A DNA stretch of 64,000 nt from Artemisia argyi (GCA_030686995.1 CM060696.1:9840487-9904486), one strand, 5' to 3'; positions 11,959-22,864 are shown, numbered from the stretch's first letter. Notes: generated from the letters alone by a model not told the origin. A program made the numbers and translations.

Positions 11959-14178
11959 TGTTACGCCCCGTGCCCAATTTGACCAAAAATTAAAACTTTT
12001 TGCATGGAAACGACATATCAAAACTGACTTGCTGTTACTCTTTTGACTATTGGCAAAAATCTATAAACATTCATACATTGAGACTATTTTTAAATGAAAC
12101 TAGACTTAATTACCTTCGAAACTCTGGGCGGCACGACCCATGGCGCCTTATGAATTAAAAGATATGAGTTTTCAAAGACCGACAAAATCTGTCCACAGTT
12201 TCACTCCCATGCCAAAATTTCACCCATTTTCACAACAAACAATTCATACTACCTTATTTCCACACCAAACTCACTCAAAGCCATTAACATCTCATATTAA
12301 ATCGTTTGCATAATCAATCAACCCGTTTGCTTCAAAAAATGGGTAAAAACATACTTAACCCAAACACCCCTTTAACTGCATAACCCTTTTATGCATCTTA
12401 TTGACCCATTTTCCGGAAAGACAACTTCTATGACCCGAAAATTAACGAAACTTTCCAGATTTGCTTCTTATTTCATTGGGCTCATATTCATATAAAAACA
12501 TTTAACGTTTGACCCTCGAAATAGTGCTTTACAAATGACGGATTTTGTGCCAAAACCCATTTTGACCCATTTACATAACAAATCATCTATAACACTTCAT
12601 TTGTCCACCAAACTTAATCAACATCATTAATTTAACCTACTAAACTTTTTCCATAGACACATGACCCGTTTACATCCCAAAAGGGGTAGAAACACGCTTA
12701 TGCCAAACACCCTTTTTAACTTAGACCGTAAACACTTTGAACATACTTTGACACAACGGTTGACCATCAAATCGTTAGGACAACCTTAACATACAATTTG
12801 CCACACGGTTACACTTTACCAATCAATAAAAGACTAACGGGGGTACTAACTTTACACTTGAGCTCGGTATTCTACCTAAGCTCCTAAACGCATACTACCT
12901 TTATTCTTGCATATCCAAATCCTTAATCCATATATCAAAGCCATCCATAAAAACATGCCAACCTACAAAACGATTAGACAACTAAACAATAAGCTTTCGC
13001 TTGGTAAGTAACTAGATTAACATATGGTCAATACGTTAATATACATATATGCAATACAAATACCTCGATCACTAACACATATGGTTATAATCACAAGCAC
13101 ATAAACATCACAACATACCTTAGCCATCCAAACACTCATAATCTATCACTTGAGTTGGCTAACTAGGAAAACCACCTATCAAGGCCACACTCACTAATTC
13201 CATGCTATCAATCAAACATCCATACTCATATTCACATAATATGCAAATAACCATATCAAACACATATCAATCAAGTTACTTACCTTGATCATCCAAACTA
13301 AGCTACAAAATAGTACCACCATCATCATCAACATCATCTCTATTCATCATCATCATCATCATCCTTCATTAATTACCAAACCTAGTAACATAACAATTAA
13401 ATACATAAACAAGGGTTATAAGAACCCACCATAACTTAACCAATCATCCTTCTATATCATCATATGATCATACTTTGATCATATGATGAAAACCCACTTA
13501 AGCTATTAATCTAAACCACTTAATTAGCCAAAACCCCTAATTCGGGTACATAAACCCTAACTCACCAATTTATAATTAGCATAAGAATTGGGTTACTTAC
13601 TTGCAAAATAGCATGTCATGGACACATTACTTGGATTAGAACATCAATCTTCCATCAATTTGGTCATTAGTGATAACCTTGTTTTCCCTCCTTTCTTTCT
13701 ATCCACAAACGACCCACACACACATACACTTTTGGATAATACTGAAATGTGTAGAACCTGGATATTTCTAGTTAAAAATTCCTTCACAACAAAGCTATTC
13801 CCCAAATGGCACTTTGGTCCCTTAAGTGCTATAACAATTTAGTCAAGGTACTAGAACAAGTTGGTTCTAGTGCCAGTTTGAGGTTTTGGCAAGAATTGTC
13901 CCTGCAGACTAGAACAAGTTGGTTCTAGTACTAGAACAAGTTGGTTCTAGTACTAGAACAAGTTGGTTCTAGTACCAGTTTGAGATTATGTCAACTTAGG
14001 TCCCTCAAGTTCTTGTCCCTCTTACTTATGACACATAATACTTCTAAAACCACAATACGAAATACTATGACTATCGGGTTTGACCACATCACGACATTTG
14101 TTGACTAACCAACCATATAAGGCTCTTAGTCCATTACATCTAGGGTGGGGTCCAAGTACCCGGGAAACGGGTCTAACA
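11959..14178 (+). repeat. Probable solo LTR, 2.2 kb
   Basis: TGTTACGCCCCG...GGGTCTAACA is bounded by TG/CA with a 5-bp inverted terminus (TGTTA/TAACA). It is flanked on both sides by ATACT (11954-11958 and 14179-14183). There is no coding capacity. Long LTRs starting TGTTACGCCCC would suit a chromovirus, but the family is not proven. Orientation is arbitrary. Confidence 0.65.
13846..13980. repeat. Palindromic ~25-bp minisatellite
   Basis: The phrase CTAGAACAAGTTGGTTCTAG occurs four times (one at about 13850, then three in a row at 13909-13975), linked by TACTAG. Each unit is a near-palindrome (CTAGAACMA...TTGGTTCTAG) and could fold as a short stem. Confidence 0.8.
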
Positions 14179-14200
14179 ATACTCTTATTAAAACACCCCA

Positions 14201-14966
14201 TTACTTAAAAGTACAATGATTTATTTACATTGTATAACCAATTAAAACACATATCTACCAAATTAAATACAACCAATTAAAACATAAACCGGGTTGACCC
14301 GGGACGCTTCAAACACGGCGGGTTGTCCTTGTTTAATTTGACCTATTTTCGTCCTAACCTAGCAAGTTGACCCAGTTTAAATCGACCCATTTTTCGACCG
14401 GAACTGTTCAACCGGTTGAACCAACCGGGTCGAACCGGGTTTCAAAACATTATCCATTACTTAAAAGTACAATGATTTATTCATATTGTACAACTAATTA
14501 AAAACATATCTACCAAATTAAATACAACCAATTAAAACACAAACCGGGTTGACCCGAGAAGCTTCAAACACGGCGGGTTGACCCGATTTAATTTGACCCA
14601 TTTTCGACCCAACCTAGCAAGTTGACCCGGTTTAAATCAATCCATTTTTTGACCGGAATGGTTCAACTGGTTGAACCACCCGGGTCGAACCGGGTTACAA
14701 AACATTATCCGTTACTTAAAAGTACAATGATTTATTCACATTGTACAACTAATTAAAAACATATCTATCAAATTAAATACAATCAATTAAAACAAAAACC
14801 GGGTTGATCCGGGACGCTTCAAACCCGGACGGGTTGACCCAGTTTAATTTGCCCCATTTTCGACCCAACCTAGCAAGTTGACCCGGTTTAAATCGACCCA
14901 TTTTTCGACCGGAATGGTTCAACCGGTTGAACCACCCGGGTCGAACCAGGTTTTAAAACATTATGT
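14201..14966. repeat. Tandem array, three copies of ~255 bp
   Basis: Units start with TTACTTAAAAGTACAATGAT at 14201, 14457 and 14712. Each ends in GGTTGAACC/CCGGGTCGAACC(G/A)GGTT. They are diverged by scattered substitutions. Internal arrays of this kind are common in plant Helitrons. Confidence 0.9.
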
Positions 14967-15647
14967 TAAATTCCTAAATCTTCAAACTTTTATTATTTTT
15001 CGTTTATAACCTACAAACTTTTTTTATCAATAAACTATCTATCGCTATAAAATCCCATTGCTATGCACGGGTACTCGTCTAGTTATTTAATATATAACAA
15101 CGAAAATAAAAAATGTTAAACAACAAAAAAAGTGCAGTGGTACCATGTCTTGTAACCATATGATAGAAAATGAAAATGTGAAAAGCATTTTGATGGCTCA
15201 CTTTGTCAAAGAATATTGATAGAAAGTCAGAAAAGGCACCATTTACCCTTGGAATGAATATTCATTCCTCAATCCCAAATTTGATTTCTAAAATTAAACC
15301 AAACAACAATTAACAAGATTGAATCCATTTCTTAATTGTCACACCCACAAATCAAACGGGCCCTCAATTATTATTATTATTTTTTTACTATTATTTTTTT
15401 GGTTATGAACACTTTAAAATTTTGAGAATTGCATATACACAAAACAGTTATCATCTATGTATCTATTTTACTAAAAGTTTAGTGAAGTCATGATCATTTT
15501 GCTAATAAATCTGATTAAAGAGAATCATACATGTTAAAGTACAAATATTTTCACATGATTGTAAGTATGAAAATGTGTATGTTTTGAGTACCGTAATTTA
15601 CATTTTTTTTAAACAATGTCGTATATAGATTTCCTAATCATATATTG

Positions 15648-15969
15648 GATCAAAAAGTGTAGATTGGCAGGGACACCTCAACCCTATGTACCATAATGGT
15701 ACCCATCAACCCTACCCAGCAAAGGTTTGATGCCTGTGAAATACCTCCACCCAATACCCAACCATGCTGCGGAACGGAATCGAACACGCGTCCTTTGTTG
15801 GATCAAGACATCACATGGTTGGGCCCAGGCTTCTAAGGTAGCTGGTGGATATCATTAAAGCTTATGGTCCCCAAGTGAGGACTTCCCGGTTGGTCACCCA
15901 ACCCGGTACTACTCTCACATAGACTCGCTTAACTTAATAAGCTTCACCCAGTGGACCACAAAGCCCCAT
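15648..15969 (-). mobile_element. SINE-like retroposon with 5S rRNA-derived head
   Basis: A 322-bp insertion between two perfect 20-bp copies of GATTTCCTAATCATATATTG (15628-15647 and 15970-15989); copy B has only one (55509-55528). A long target duplication is the mark of target-primed reverse transcription. Read on the minus strand, the first ~100 bases contain a 5S rRNA-like segment (15870-15935) that includes GGGTGACCAACCGGGAAGT, close to the C box of plant 5S. Farther in lies TGTTCGATTCC (15776-15786), one base from the tRNA B box. The 3' end is CACTTTTTGATC rather than poly-A. No frame. Confidence 0.75.
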
Positions 15970-16066
15970 GATTTCCTAATCATATATTGTGCGGACTAGT
16001 TTATACATCTCTATTATTTTACCTGGGGTCACAGTTTAAACTCAGAATTTTTGTCGTTTAATGGGT

Positions 16067-16142
16067 CTTTGGCGAGGACATTAGTGATGACATTAATGTC
16101 CTCGCCAAAAGTTCGTCACATGTTCTCTTTTTTGTTGTAGTG
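16067..16142 (-). mobile_element. CACTA-type transposon end (relic), copy A
   Basis: Read on the minus strand it starts CACTACAACAAAAAAGAGAAC, the classic CACTA/EnSpm terminus, at 16142. An inverted pair (CTTTGGCGAGGACATTA with its complement, 16067-16111) sits just inside. The other terminus was not found. The same relic is at 55885-55961, so it predates the duplication. Confidence 0.55.
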
Positions 16143-16215
16143 AAAAAACAAAGAATTTTCCTACCACCCCACTTGGTTTTCAGTTAGACCACCACGACTA
16201 CTAGAAAGTGCAATG

Positions 16216-16683
16216 TGTTGATACAAAAGTTGGGTGTTCCTTGTTTGGACTCCTATTCCTGTATCAATTAGATCTTGATGATGAGACCTGCGCACTAAGA
16301 GAACAAAAAACACCGTTAGGCTTACCGTGGGATTGTCTCCCACGATTATCCTCCGGTGTGAGAGTAAGTAATCGGTTTTACGGTTTTAGTGAAAAGTTAG
16401 GGTTATGAGATGATACCTTAATGAGAGCCGAGATGCCCTTTACATACGCATGAAATCCTTGTTGGTTTCGTGTCCCTTACCCTTCGACGTATCCCAACTT
16501 ATTCGGTCCCTTGATCCTTATCCCATAAATAAGAGATCCTATATCAAGACCATAAATAATAGATTCGAATTTGGGCCTTTGTAAGCCCAAATCTTTATCA
16601 TAATAGCCCACGCGTGATGGGCTTGGGTATTAGTAACGTCCATTGGTCGGGTTCGTGACCCGAGTGCGGACTATACGTCATCA
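16216..16683 (-). repeat. Solo LTR, family related to the 1-8841 element
   Basis: The reverse complement (TGATGACGTATAG...TTTTGTATCAACA, 468 bp) aligns along the whole 3' LTR at 8362-8841, with clear divergence. It is flanked by CAATG at 16211-16215 and 16684-16688. Copy B keeps the empty site with one CAATG at 56030-56034. The internal region was lost by LTR-LTR recombination after insertion, and the insertion itself postdates the segmental duplication. Confidence 0.92.
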
Positions 16684-17518
16684 CAATGATATCCATATTG
16701 TCTCAAGAAACCACTCGCGTGAGGGTAACGAAACAGAAGGTAACAACCTGGGTGAAGTGAAGTGAAGGAACAAGCTATTGATACTTGCTCTATTTATCTC
16801 TATGGTGTTTGTCCCATGTAAAAAGAAGGTTGAGGCCAGTGATAAGGGAAAGGCAATCTTGGAGTATAAGCGGTGGTTAATACTCATCTATGGTAGTATA
16901 TTGGCGGCGAGTAATCTTTTGAACCAAAGTCAACACCACTTATGTGCCCTTCTTGAATGTGTAATCACATAAATGGTAAAAGATGTATTTATGGGATACA
17001 GATTAAAAGTTACCCCGTATTTAAATGGGTCGAAACACATGTAGCATGTCGGGCAGCTACCTCAGTGAACTAAATTTCAGCTATGTGTGCAAGCGGGCAA
17101 AGAAGAAGAGATGCATAATGTAAGTATCAAAGAACATTTTCAGCAATCAAATTTGTCATTGCTTTAACATGATAGCGTCATCTAATTGCTATGATATATA
17201 TTCAGAAAGATATAAACTGCAGCAAGGTTTATTATCTTACTGTACAAATCGCCACTTCTAAACACAACAATCTATTCTTAATCTGTTGTAAAACCCAAAA
17301 AAAATCTACAAACAGGTTGTAGAGTTGTAGCGAATTTACAGTTTGCTTGTATAACAGTAAATGATTTCTACTCATATACATTTCATTAAACACCTGGTGG
17401 GTGTCTCCTACACAAAAGATGGAATATGCACGGTTACATATGAGCTAATAAAGGTTACAATCTACAGGAGACAGGGGACATGTAGTTTGACATATAAACA
17501 AACACTTTTGTTATTGGA
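16684..17518. other. 3' flank of TNL copy A
   Basis: Matches 56030-56804 closely. It differs by a ~30-bp segment near 16990 and a ~33-bp segment near 17400, both absent from copy B. It probably holds the TNL 3' untranslated region. No other gene seen. Confidence 0.5.
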
Positions 17519-18946
17519 CTACCACGACAAGTCAATATATCCAACACGCCCATACAAGCTGATGGCCCCTCCATCTTGTGATAAAGTTGGGAGGTCTTGT
17601 AACATACTCATGTTCCATATCCCTTCATAACCTTCATCACAAATTAGTCTTACACCACACTCCTTCACTTCAATATCATCATAAATCTCTCCAAAACAAA
17701 ATGTAACAAAATTCTTTGCTCTCTTCCACAACTCTGTATACCTCGTATAATGCAACCATACCCTATATGATTCATTGATTTCTATTGAATTCACAAACCA
17801 ATGATCTAAAATAGATTCATCAAAGTTCTTTATAGAGCATTCAAGATATTGGCGAGTATTTTTTAGCTTAAAAACAACGCACGTTCCAAATCCCCTAAAC
17901 TTATCCCAGCACCAATCTGATGGCAATTCGACCTTTACATTTTTTCCCATACTTTTAATTGTAAACCACTCTGGGATGCTATTTCCACGATATATTATAT
18001 CCATTTCCTTAACGGAACTTTCTGGAAAACGGAAGAATTCACATCTGTTATTCTGAATACATGCATCCCGAAGGAAAGAAGAAAATTCGTTTGTAGAGCC
18101 TTGGGAAGTTATAGATGAGTCAAGACTCTGGGTCTCTGATATCGACACCTGGCTCTCAATGGCAACATTCGTAAACAGTTTTGGACAATTGCTGAGAAAA
18201 CTGGACGTATTGATCAACATAAGGTCATTGGATGATCCCGTAACTGAACCTAAGGAGGTGCAATGACATGCAGAAACAATATATAGTCTAACTGGAAGTT
18301 TGGGAAACACTTCTAGCTTCTTGCAATTATCAAGCTTAAGTATTTCAAGATGAGAAAGTCGTCTCAAACTTCCAGGCAAGCTAGTAAAATTGTTCCCTTC
18401 CAAGTATAAATATTTTAGACATGATAAGCCTCCAATGCTCTCTGGCACTTGTACTAAATTGCAGTAGCTGAAATTCAGTTTCTTTAACATATGTAAACCT
18501 GCGAATGAAACTGATCTTTGTGGATGTTGTTGTTTACTTAGTAAACCAAAAGGGCCACGAATTGAAGTCCACCATCTAGACCGGATACTCTCTTGTTGAC
18601 CAAACAAAGGAAGTTCTGTTATGGAAGTTCGATCAATATGAAGTTCTGTTAAGCTTTCCATCTTGCCCAAGTCTTGAGGAAGTTTTTCCATTTTTAAGCA
18701 ACCCGAGAGAATCAGAATTCGAAGAGAAACCATTTCCAATTTGGAAGGGAGACTCTTAAGGCGTTTGCAGTTTCTCATATTTAAGACAAGAAGCTTTTTA
18801 AGCATTCCAATAGAGGGGTGAACTTTAACCAAGTTCTCACAGCCTTCAAGAGTTAGCTCTTCAAGATTCGTTATCTCTGAGAAGTCAGGGGTACTTGTTA
18901 GGTAACAACAATACCGCAGCTTCATGAATTTCAACCTCCTAAAACA
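17519..18946 (-). CDS. TNL copy A exon 4: LRRs and C-JID
   Basis: 475 residues. The leucine-rich repeats start at the TPDFS-ITNLEELTLEGC block. The C-terminal part, with NSIPEWFTIKS and VELPSDWCWDKFRGFGTCVVF, is the post-LRR C-JID (PL) jelly-roll known from RPP1 and ROQ1, where it contacts the effector. It ends DLSW and a TAG at 17519-17521. It lacks one 23-residue LRR unit that is present in copy B. Confidence 0.92.
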   Translation of the reverse strand, partial: CFRRLKFMKLRYCCYLTSTPDFSEITNLEELTLEGCENLVKVHPSIGMLKKLLVLNMRNCKRLKSLPSKLEMVSLRILILSGCLKMEKLPQDLGKMESLTELHIDRTSITELPLFGQQESIRSRWWTSIRGPFGLLSKQQHPQRSVSFAGLHMLKKLNFSYCNLVQVPESIGGLSCLKYLYLEGNNFTSLPGSLRRLSHLEILKLDNCKKLEVFPKLPVRLYIVSACHCTSLGSVTGSSNDLMLINTSSFLSNCPKLFTNVAIESQVSISETQSLDSSITSQGSTNEFSSFLRDACIQNNRCEFFRFPESSVKEMDIIYRGNSIPEWFTIKSMGKNVKVELPSDWCWDKFRGFGTCVVFKLKNTRQYLECSIKNFDESILDHWFVNSIEINESYRVWLHYTRYTELWKRAKNFVTFCFGEIYDDIEVKECGVRLICDEGYEGIWNMSMLQDLPTLSQDGGAISLYGRVGYIDLSW

Positions 18947-21102
18947 CTAACAACAAAAACAAAAAGGAAAAGTTTTAAACACCCTAGTTGTTAAACAGTA
19001 AATATAACATGTGACAAAGTAATTATATCAGACCTTAGGTGTTGTCCAAAGATGCTTTATGTGGCTGTACGACAGGTCGATGCTAACAATGTTTTCCGGA
19101 TAAAATTCTGAAGGTAAGAACTTTAAAGGCAATCCATGCCAATAAAGTAACCTTAATTTATTGGACAACAAATCCAGTCTTCCAGAGAAGTTTACTGCAA
19201 ATGGCTGCCAACATCCTTTGACTTTCGGAAAGCATATTTTTAGTATCCGCAAGTTTTTCATACGTGTAAGGGCTTGTCCATCTATGGGAATATTTTGACA
19301 GTTTTTCTTTAGCAAAAGGACTAGAACTTCAACTTCTTCTGCTACCTAGATACAAATAAACGATAATCAGATTGTACTACTTTTTATTAAAAAAAAAAAA
19401 AAAAAAAAAAATCAATAAAGGCAATTGCTTATAGTCATACCTTGTTTACATTCACTACATCATAATCCTCTGATGAAATCCACAATCTTCTATGATTGTG
19501 CCAGAATTCTTCACGTATAATTTCCCTTGACATGCTTTGAATCAATTCATGCATTTGAAGACAATCAGCAGATACTGTTATTAGGAACTTATCAGCTAGA
19601 ACTTCAATAACAGCATTTGCAGAACAATGACAGCTGTCTAGTACACTTGCAGCAAAATCTTTATTTTCCCCAATGAAGGCACATGCAATGTCAAGAAACA
19701 TTCTTTTCTGATCAGATGCCAAGCTATCAAAACTTGGTCGAAGTTTTTGTAATATCTCTGAATTAGGATATGTTTGGAGTCTATCCAACTCGCTTTTCCA
19801 AACATACACAGACTTATCATACAATAGTCGACCAAAAACTTTGAGAGCCAAAGGGTGACCTTGCAAATATTTCACAATTTGGGATGCAAATTCTTCAAAA
19901 TCTTCTGTAGGATGGCGTTTACCAAATGCATATAAACTAAAGAGCTCAAGAGCATTATAATCATTTAAAGCCTCCATTTCATAAAGTTCATCCACTTTAT
20001 GAGACCTTAGCAATTGTTTGTTTTTACTAGTGAAGATAACAAGACTTCCAGGGAAAAACCAATCAGGTGAACTTGCTAGTGCTTCTAATTGCTCATGATC
20101 ATCCACATTATCCAAAACAAGCAGGATCGGCTTTGATGACATCATCTTCTTTATTACCGTAATTCCTTCACCAACACTTGATATCTTCAAATCTTCTACT
20201 TTCATGATCTTTCCAATCATATGGAGTTGGACTTGAATTAGGCCTTGTTGTGTTGTGACTTCTTTGACATCTTCACAAAAGCAACTTCCTTCAAAGTGGA
20301 CATACATCCAATTATAAATAGCTTTGGCAAGGGTCGTCTTTCCTATTCCGCTTATACCACATATTCCAAGCATGTTAACCTTATCTGACCCAATGAAGCG
20401 TGACAAGTCTAATTTGTCGAAATGGATATCAATGCCAACAAGGTTCTCACCAACATGAAAGGGTCCGTCACATAATTTTTTGAGGATTTCTCTGGAAATG
20501 GAATCGATGAACTTGGACTCGAACCTAATTACCACAAAGACACAATAAGTAAGAGAAATTACATAGTGTCAAGCTTTACTAAAGCTACAAGATAAATACG
20601 AAAAAAAACAAGAAATTTACCCATTTGTCATGTCCTGGAGATCCCATCCGGATAAGTTAGCCGCCATGGTTAAAGCTTTCTTCCATTGATCCACCTCTGT
20701 TCTATTTGAAACATCATGTTTGGCAAATGCTCCAGCATAGCTCCCTGTCTGTTTCCTCACAACGTCAGGCTTAACATCATAAAAGATTATTTGAACCTCA
20801 TGTTTAGGCTTTCCCATTTGCTTGCACTGGAGTATTTTGACAAGTTCCCTCAAACACCATGAGGAAGAAGCGTAATTCTTGGAGAAGATAACTAACAAAA
20901 ATCTAGATTCTTCAATGGCTTTGGAGAGTTGAGGAGATATCTCTTCTCCTTTAGGCAACTCTATATCATCTCTAAAAACATGAATTCCTTTTTGCTTGAA
21001 ATCATTGAACATGTGATCCATGAAGTTTTTACGGATATCATCACCTCTGAAACTTACAAAGACATCATATTTCCAACGATGAGGAATAGACGTAGTGGCC
21101 AT
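17519..21102 (-). CDS. TIR-NB-ARC-LRR immune receptor (TNL), copy A
   Basis: Intracellular NLR receptor of effector-triggered immunity. Four exons with GT/AG introns: 20621-21102 (TIR), 19441-20524 (NB-ARC), 19034-19345 (first LRRs) and 17519-18946 (LRRs and C-terminal jelly-roll). Joined length is 3306 bp, giving 1101 residues, usual for a TNL. Frames join in phase with no stop. The exon 4 acceptor was chosen as TTGTTAG|TGT because the nearer AGs break the frame. Introns are 87-96 bp. Family knowledge: TIR domains of this kind cleave NAD+ when receptors assemble into a resistosome, and signal through EDS1. Odd points: the MHD motif reads MHE, and RNBS-B is GSLVIFTSKN rather than the usual GSRIIITTRD type. 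Either may shift activation behaviour; that is inference. It is likely functional by sequence alone. Confidence 0.9.
19034..19345 (-). CDS. TNL copy A exon 3: first LRRs
   Basis: 312 bp, in phase 0 at both ends. It contains FSGRLDLLSNKLRLLYWHG and LPSEFYPENIVSIDLSYS, the standard start of the TNL LRR domain, including the conserved LR-L-W-G/YPL-like block. The acceptor is TCTAG|GTAGC and the donor AAG|GTCTGA. Confidence 0.88.
19441..20524 (-). CDS. TNL copy A exon 2: NB-ARC domain
   Basis: 1084 bp, about residues 161-522. The P-loop GISGIGKTT lies at about 217-225, kinase-2 LLVLDNVDD at about 295-303, then GHPLALKVFG (GLPL), and MHELIQSM in place of the TNL MHDLLQ motif. The acceptor is ATTAG|GTTCGAG and the donor AAG|GTATGA. 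Confidence 0.93.
20621..21102 (-). CDS. TNL copy A exon 1: TIR domain
   Basis: Residues 1-160 plus two bases. YDVFVSFRGDD at 12-22 is the TIR box-1 motif. SSWCLREL at 80-87 holds the putative catalytic glutamate, E86. The start ATG (21100-21102) lies ten residues before the conserved YDVF. The donor is GG|GTAAAT. Confidence 0.92.
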
Positions 21103-21693
21103 TTTTCAAAAATAAGATCGATCTGTAAAAGATGAAACACTGAATTAGTACGTAGCATCAAACATGTGAGTGCTTTGTTTGTATATACATTAGTTGCTAA
21201 ATAAAAACATAGAAAAGATATCAAGCAAAACATAGACAGTGAAAGCAGCATCACATAAATAGTCAGCAATCTCCCCTGAAACAAAATATTATAAAACTTG
21301 ATATAAAGAAGCTTGTAAGGATTGCATTTTATAAACTAAAAGTGTGATTTTGCAATTCAATCTTGAAAACTTATTTTCTATTGTTCATACAGTGTAAAAA
21401 TCTGGTCACCAAAAACTTGCCGAATTTTTAGATTTGAATGAAATTGGGTTATCAAACTAGAAACCAAATGATCCTAAAGTCTACAATGACACAAGAATAA
21501 TTCCGGCCATTTATATAACAATCCAACAATCGAAAGACCAAAACCAACCAAACATACTCATAACCACTAAAGGAAATCACTCGGTAGAACGTATGAAACA
21601 TGTAAAAACACGACCATCAGACCATGACCCACATGAAATCTACCGAAATATTTTCCCCATATTGAATATTTTTGCTACGTTATAAAAATAACC
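21103..21693. other. 5' flank of TNL copy A
   Basis: Conserved with 61023-61596, apart from a short extra stretch in copy B near 61047-61110. It should hold the promoter and 5' untranslated region. No clear TATA box could be singled out. Confidence 0.4.
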
Positions 21694-21832
21694 TTTTTTT
21701 TTTTTTTTTTTTTTTTTGGTAACCATGATTTCGGACCTTTTAGCCGACTAATCCACGGGGTTTGAACCCACCGCCACACAGACTCAAACCAGATAAAGCC
21801 CTCCCTTTTTAAGAGGTTGGCGTGGCCACTTA
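21694..21832 (-). mobile_element. tRNA-derived SINE with poly-A tail, copy A
   Basis: On the minus strand it starts near GTGGCCACGCCAACC (A-box-like) and contains GGGTTCAAACCCC (B box, 21757-21770). It ends in a run of about 24 A (T on the plus strand at 21694-21717). It is present in both duplication copies, so it predates the duplication. Target duplications were not resolved. Confidence 0.6.
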
Positions 21833-22355
21833 AGGTTGGTTTTTTACTCAACAACAACTGAACAAATAGTTTTATGATGAGCAAATAAAATAAAAAAATC
21901 AAATAGTTACTCGATATCAATTACTAACTATTAAGACTGAAATAAAAGGAAACATAGTTAGCATATCATACAACAGGGAGTAATACGATGACGGTGGAAA
22001 CGAGCCGAGCCGCTCGTAAAAAGCTCGGGATCGGATCGGCAAAAAGCTCGAACGAGCCGAGCCTAAACGAGCTCGAGCCCGAGGTCAAGCCTAAATTAGG
22101 TTCTGTAACAAGATCTTGAAGTCGAAATGAAGATTCTGATAGTTTGTGGTTTTTATAATTAGAAAGTCAAGATGGTTGTTGTTTTGATTGAAGAAGAGAG
22201 TGTGACGGCATATTTAATTTGTAAAGAATAGATGGGTTGAAGTGGAGATGCGTTTTGGTGCGGACTGTGGAGTAATAAGGTAGGGTTTTTACTTTTATTT
22301 TTTTAAAAGAAAACGTGTGGCTTAGATCTTTGGGAGAAATAGGTAGAGTTCAAAC

Positions 22356-22356
<1 letters not shown>

Positions 22357-22417
<61 letters not shown>

Positions 22418-22664
22418 CTAACATTTATCAGGGATTTACTGTAGCTTAGGTACAGTAGCACAAAGCTACAGTAAATACACTCACAGTGAACAGTAGAATG
22501 TACAGTAACTAACGGTCGTTAAGTATTTAACGACCGTTAAGTACTAATGACTGTAAATTTATTTTATTTTTATTATTTATTTTTTTTTTTTTTACAATTG
22601 GTCATTCGTCTTAGAGGTTCGTTGCAAATTTAGTCCTTATAACTAACGGTCTTAACGACCGTTA

Positions 22665-22715
<51 letters not shown>

Positions 22716-22864
22716 ACAATTGGCCATTCGTCTTAGAGGTCTGCAATTGGTCCTCCATCTTAGAGGTTCGTTGCAAATTTTGTCCTTATAACTAACAGTC
22801 GTTAACTACAATAACTGCTTCTTTGGCAAAACATCCCGCGGCAACGCGCGGGTGATCCACCTCG
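22357..22864 (+). mobile_element. Short non-autonomous Helitron
   Basis: The 3' end has hairpin CCCGCGGCAACGCGCGGG (22835-22852), then 12 bases ending CTCG, followed by host T. The hairpin differs by one base from that of the autonomous Helitron at 51031-51048. The 5' end lies within or beside a TA microsatellite and is approximate. The subterminal region has palindromes such as TAACGGTCGTTA / TAACGACCGTTA (22510-22541). Confidence 0.65.
22360..22414. repeat. (TA)n microsatellite
   Basis: About 27 uninterrupted TA units at the inferred 5' end of the small Helitron. Confidence 0.95.

Larger units (their letters stand above)
11843..15082 (+). mobile_element. Helitron-like element nested in the MITE
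   Basis: It begins TCTATACTATC after an A and ends GGGTACTCGTCTAG before a T, with an imperfect hairpin at 15054-15071 just upstream of the end. That is the TC...CTAG, A|T insertion pattern of Helitrons. It contains a solo LTR and a 255-bp tandem array. The 5' end is less certain than the 3' end. Confidence 0.6.
11754..15363. mobile_element. Harbinger-like MITE carrying nested insertions
   Basis: Inverted ends GGGCCCGTTTGGTTTG and CAAATCAAACGGGCCC are flanked by TTA (11751-11753) and TCA (15364-15366). Copy B has a single TCA at 55275-55277 at the empty site, so the duplication is 3 bp with one substitution. Without the nested Helitron the element is only about 370 bp, a normal MITE size. 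Confidence 0.75.

Noticed and set aside
13321..13380. CRISPR-like or regulatory CAT/ATC repeats
   Set aside because: Simple ATC microsatellite-like sequence; CRISPR arrays are not expected in a plant nuclear genome.
15870..15935. Genuine 5S rRNA gene
   Set aside because: Only about 65 nt resemble 5S, with many substitutions, and the 5' half of 5S is absent.
15648..15969. Cassandra solo LTR
   Set aside because: Cassandra also carries 5S sequence, but here the target duplication is 20 bp rather than 5, and the ends are not TG/CA.
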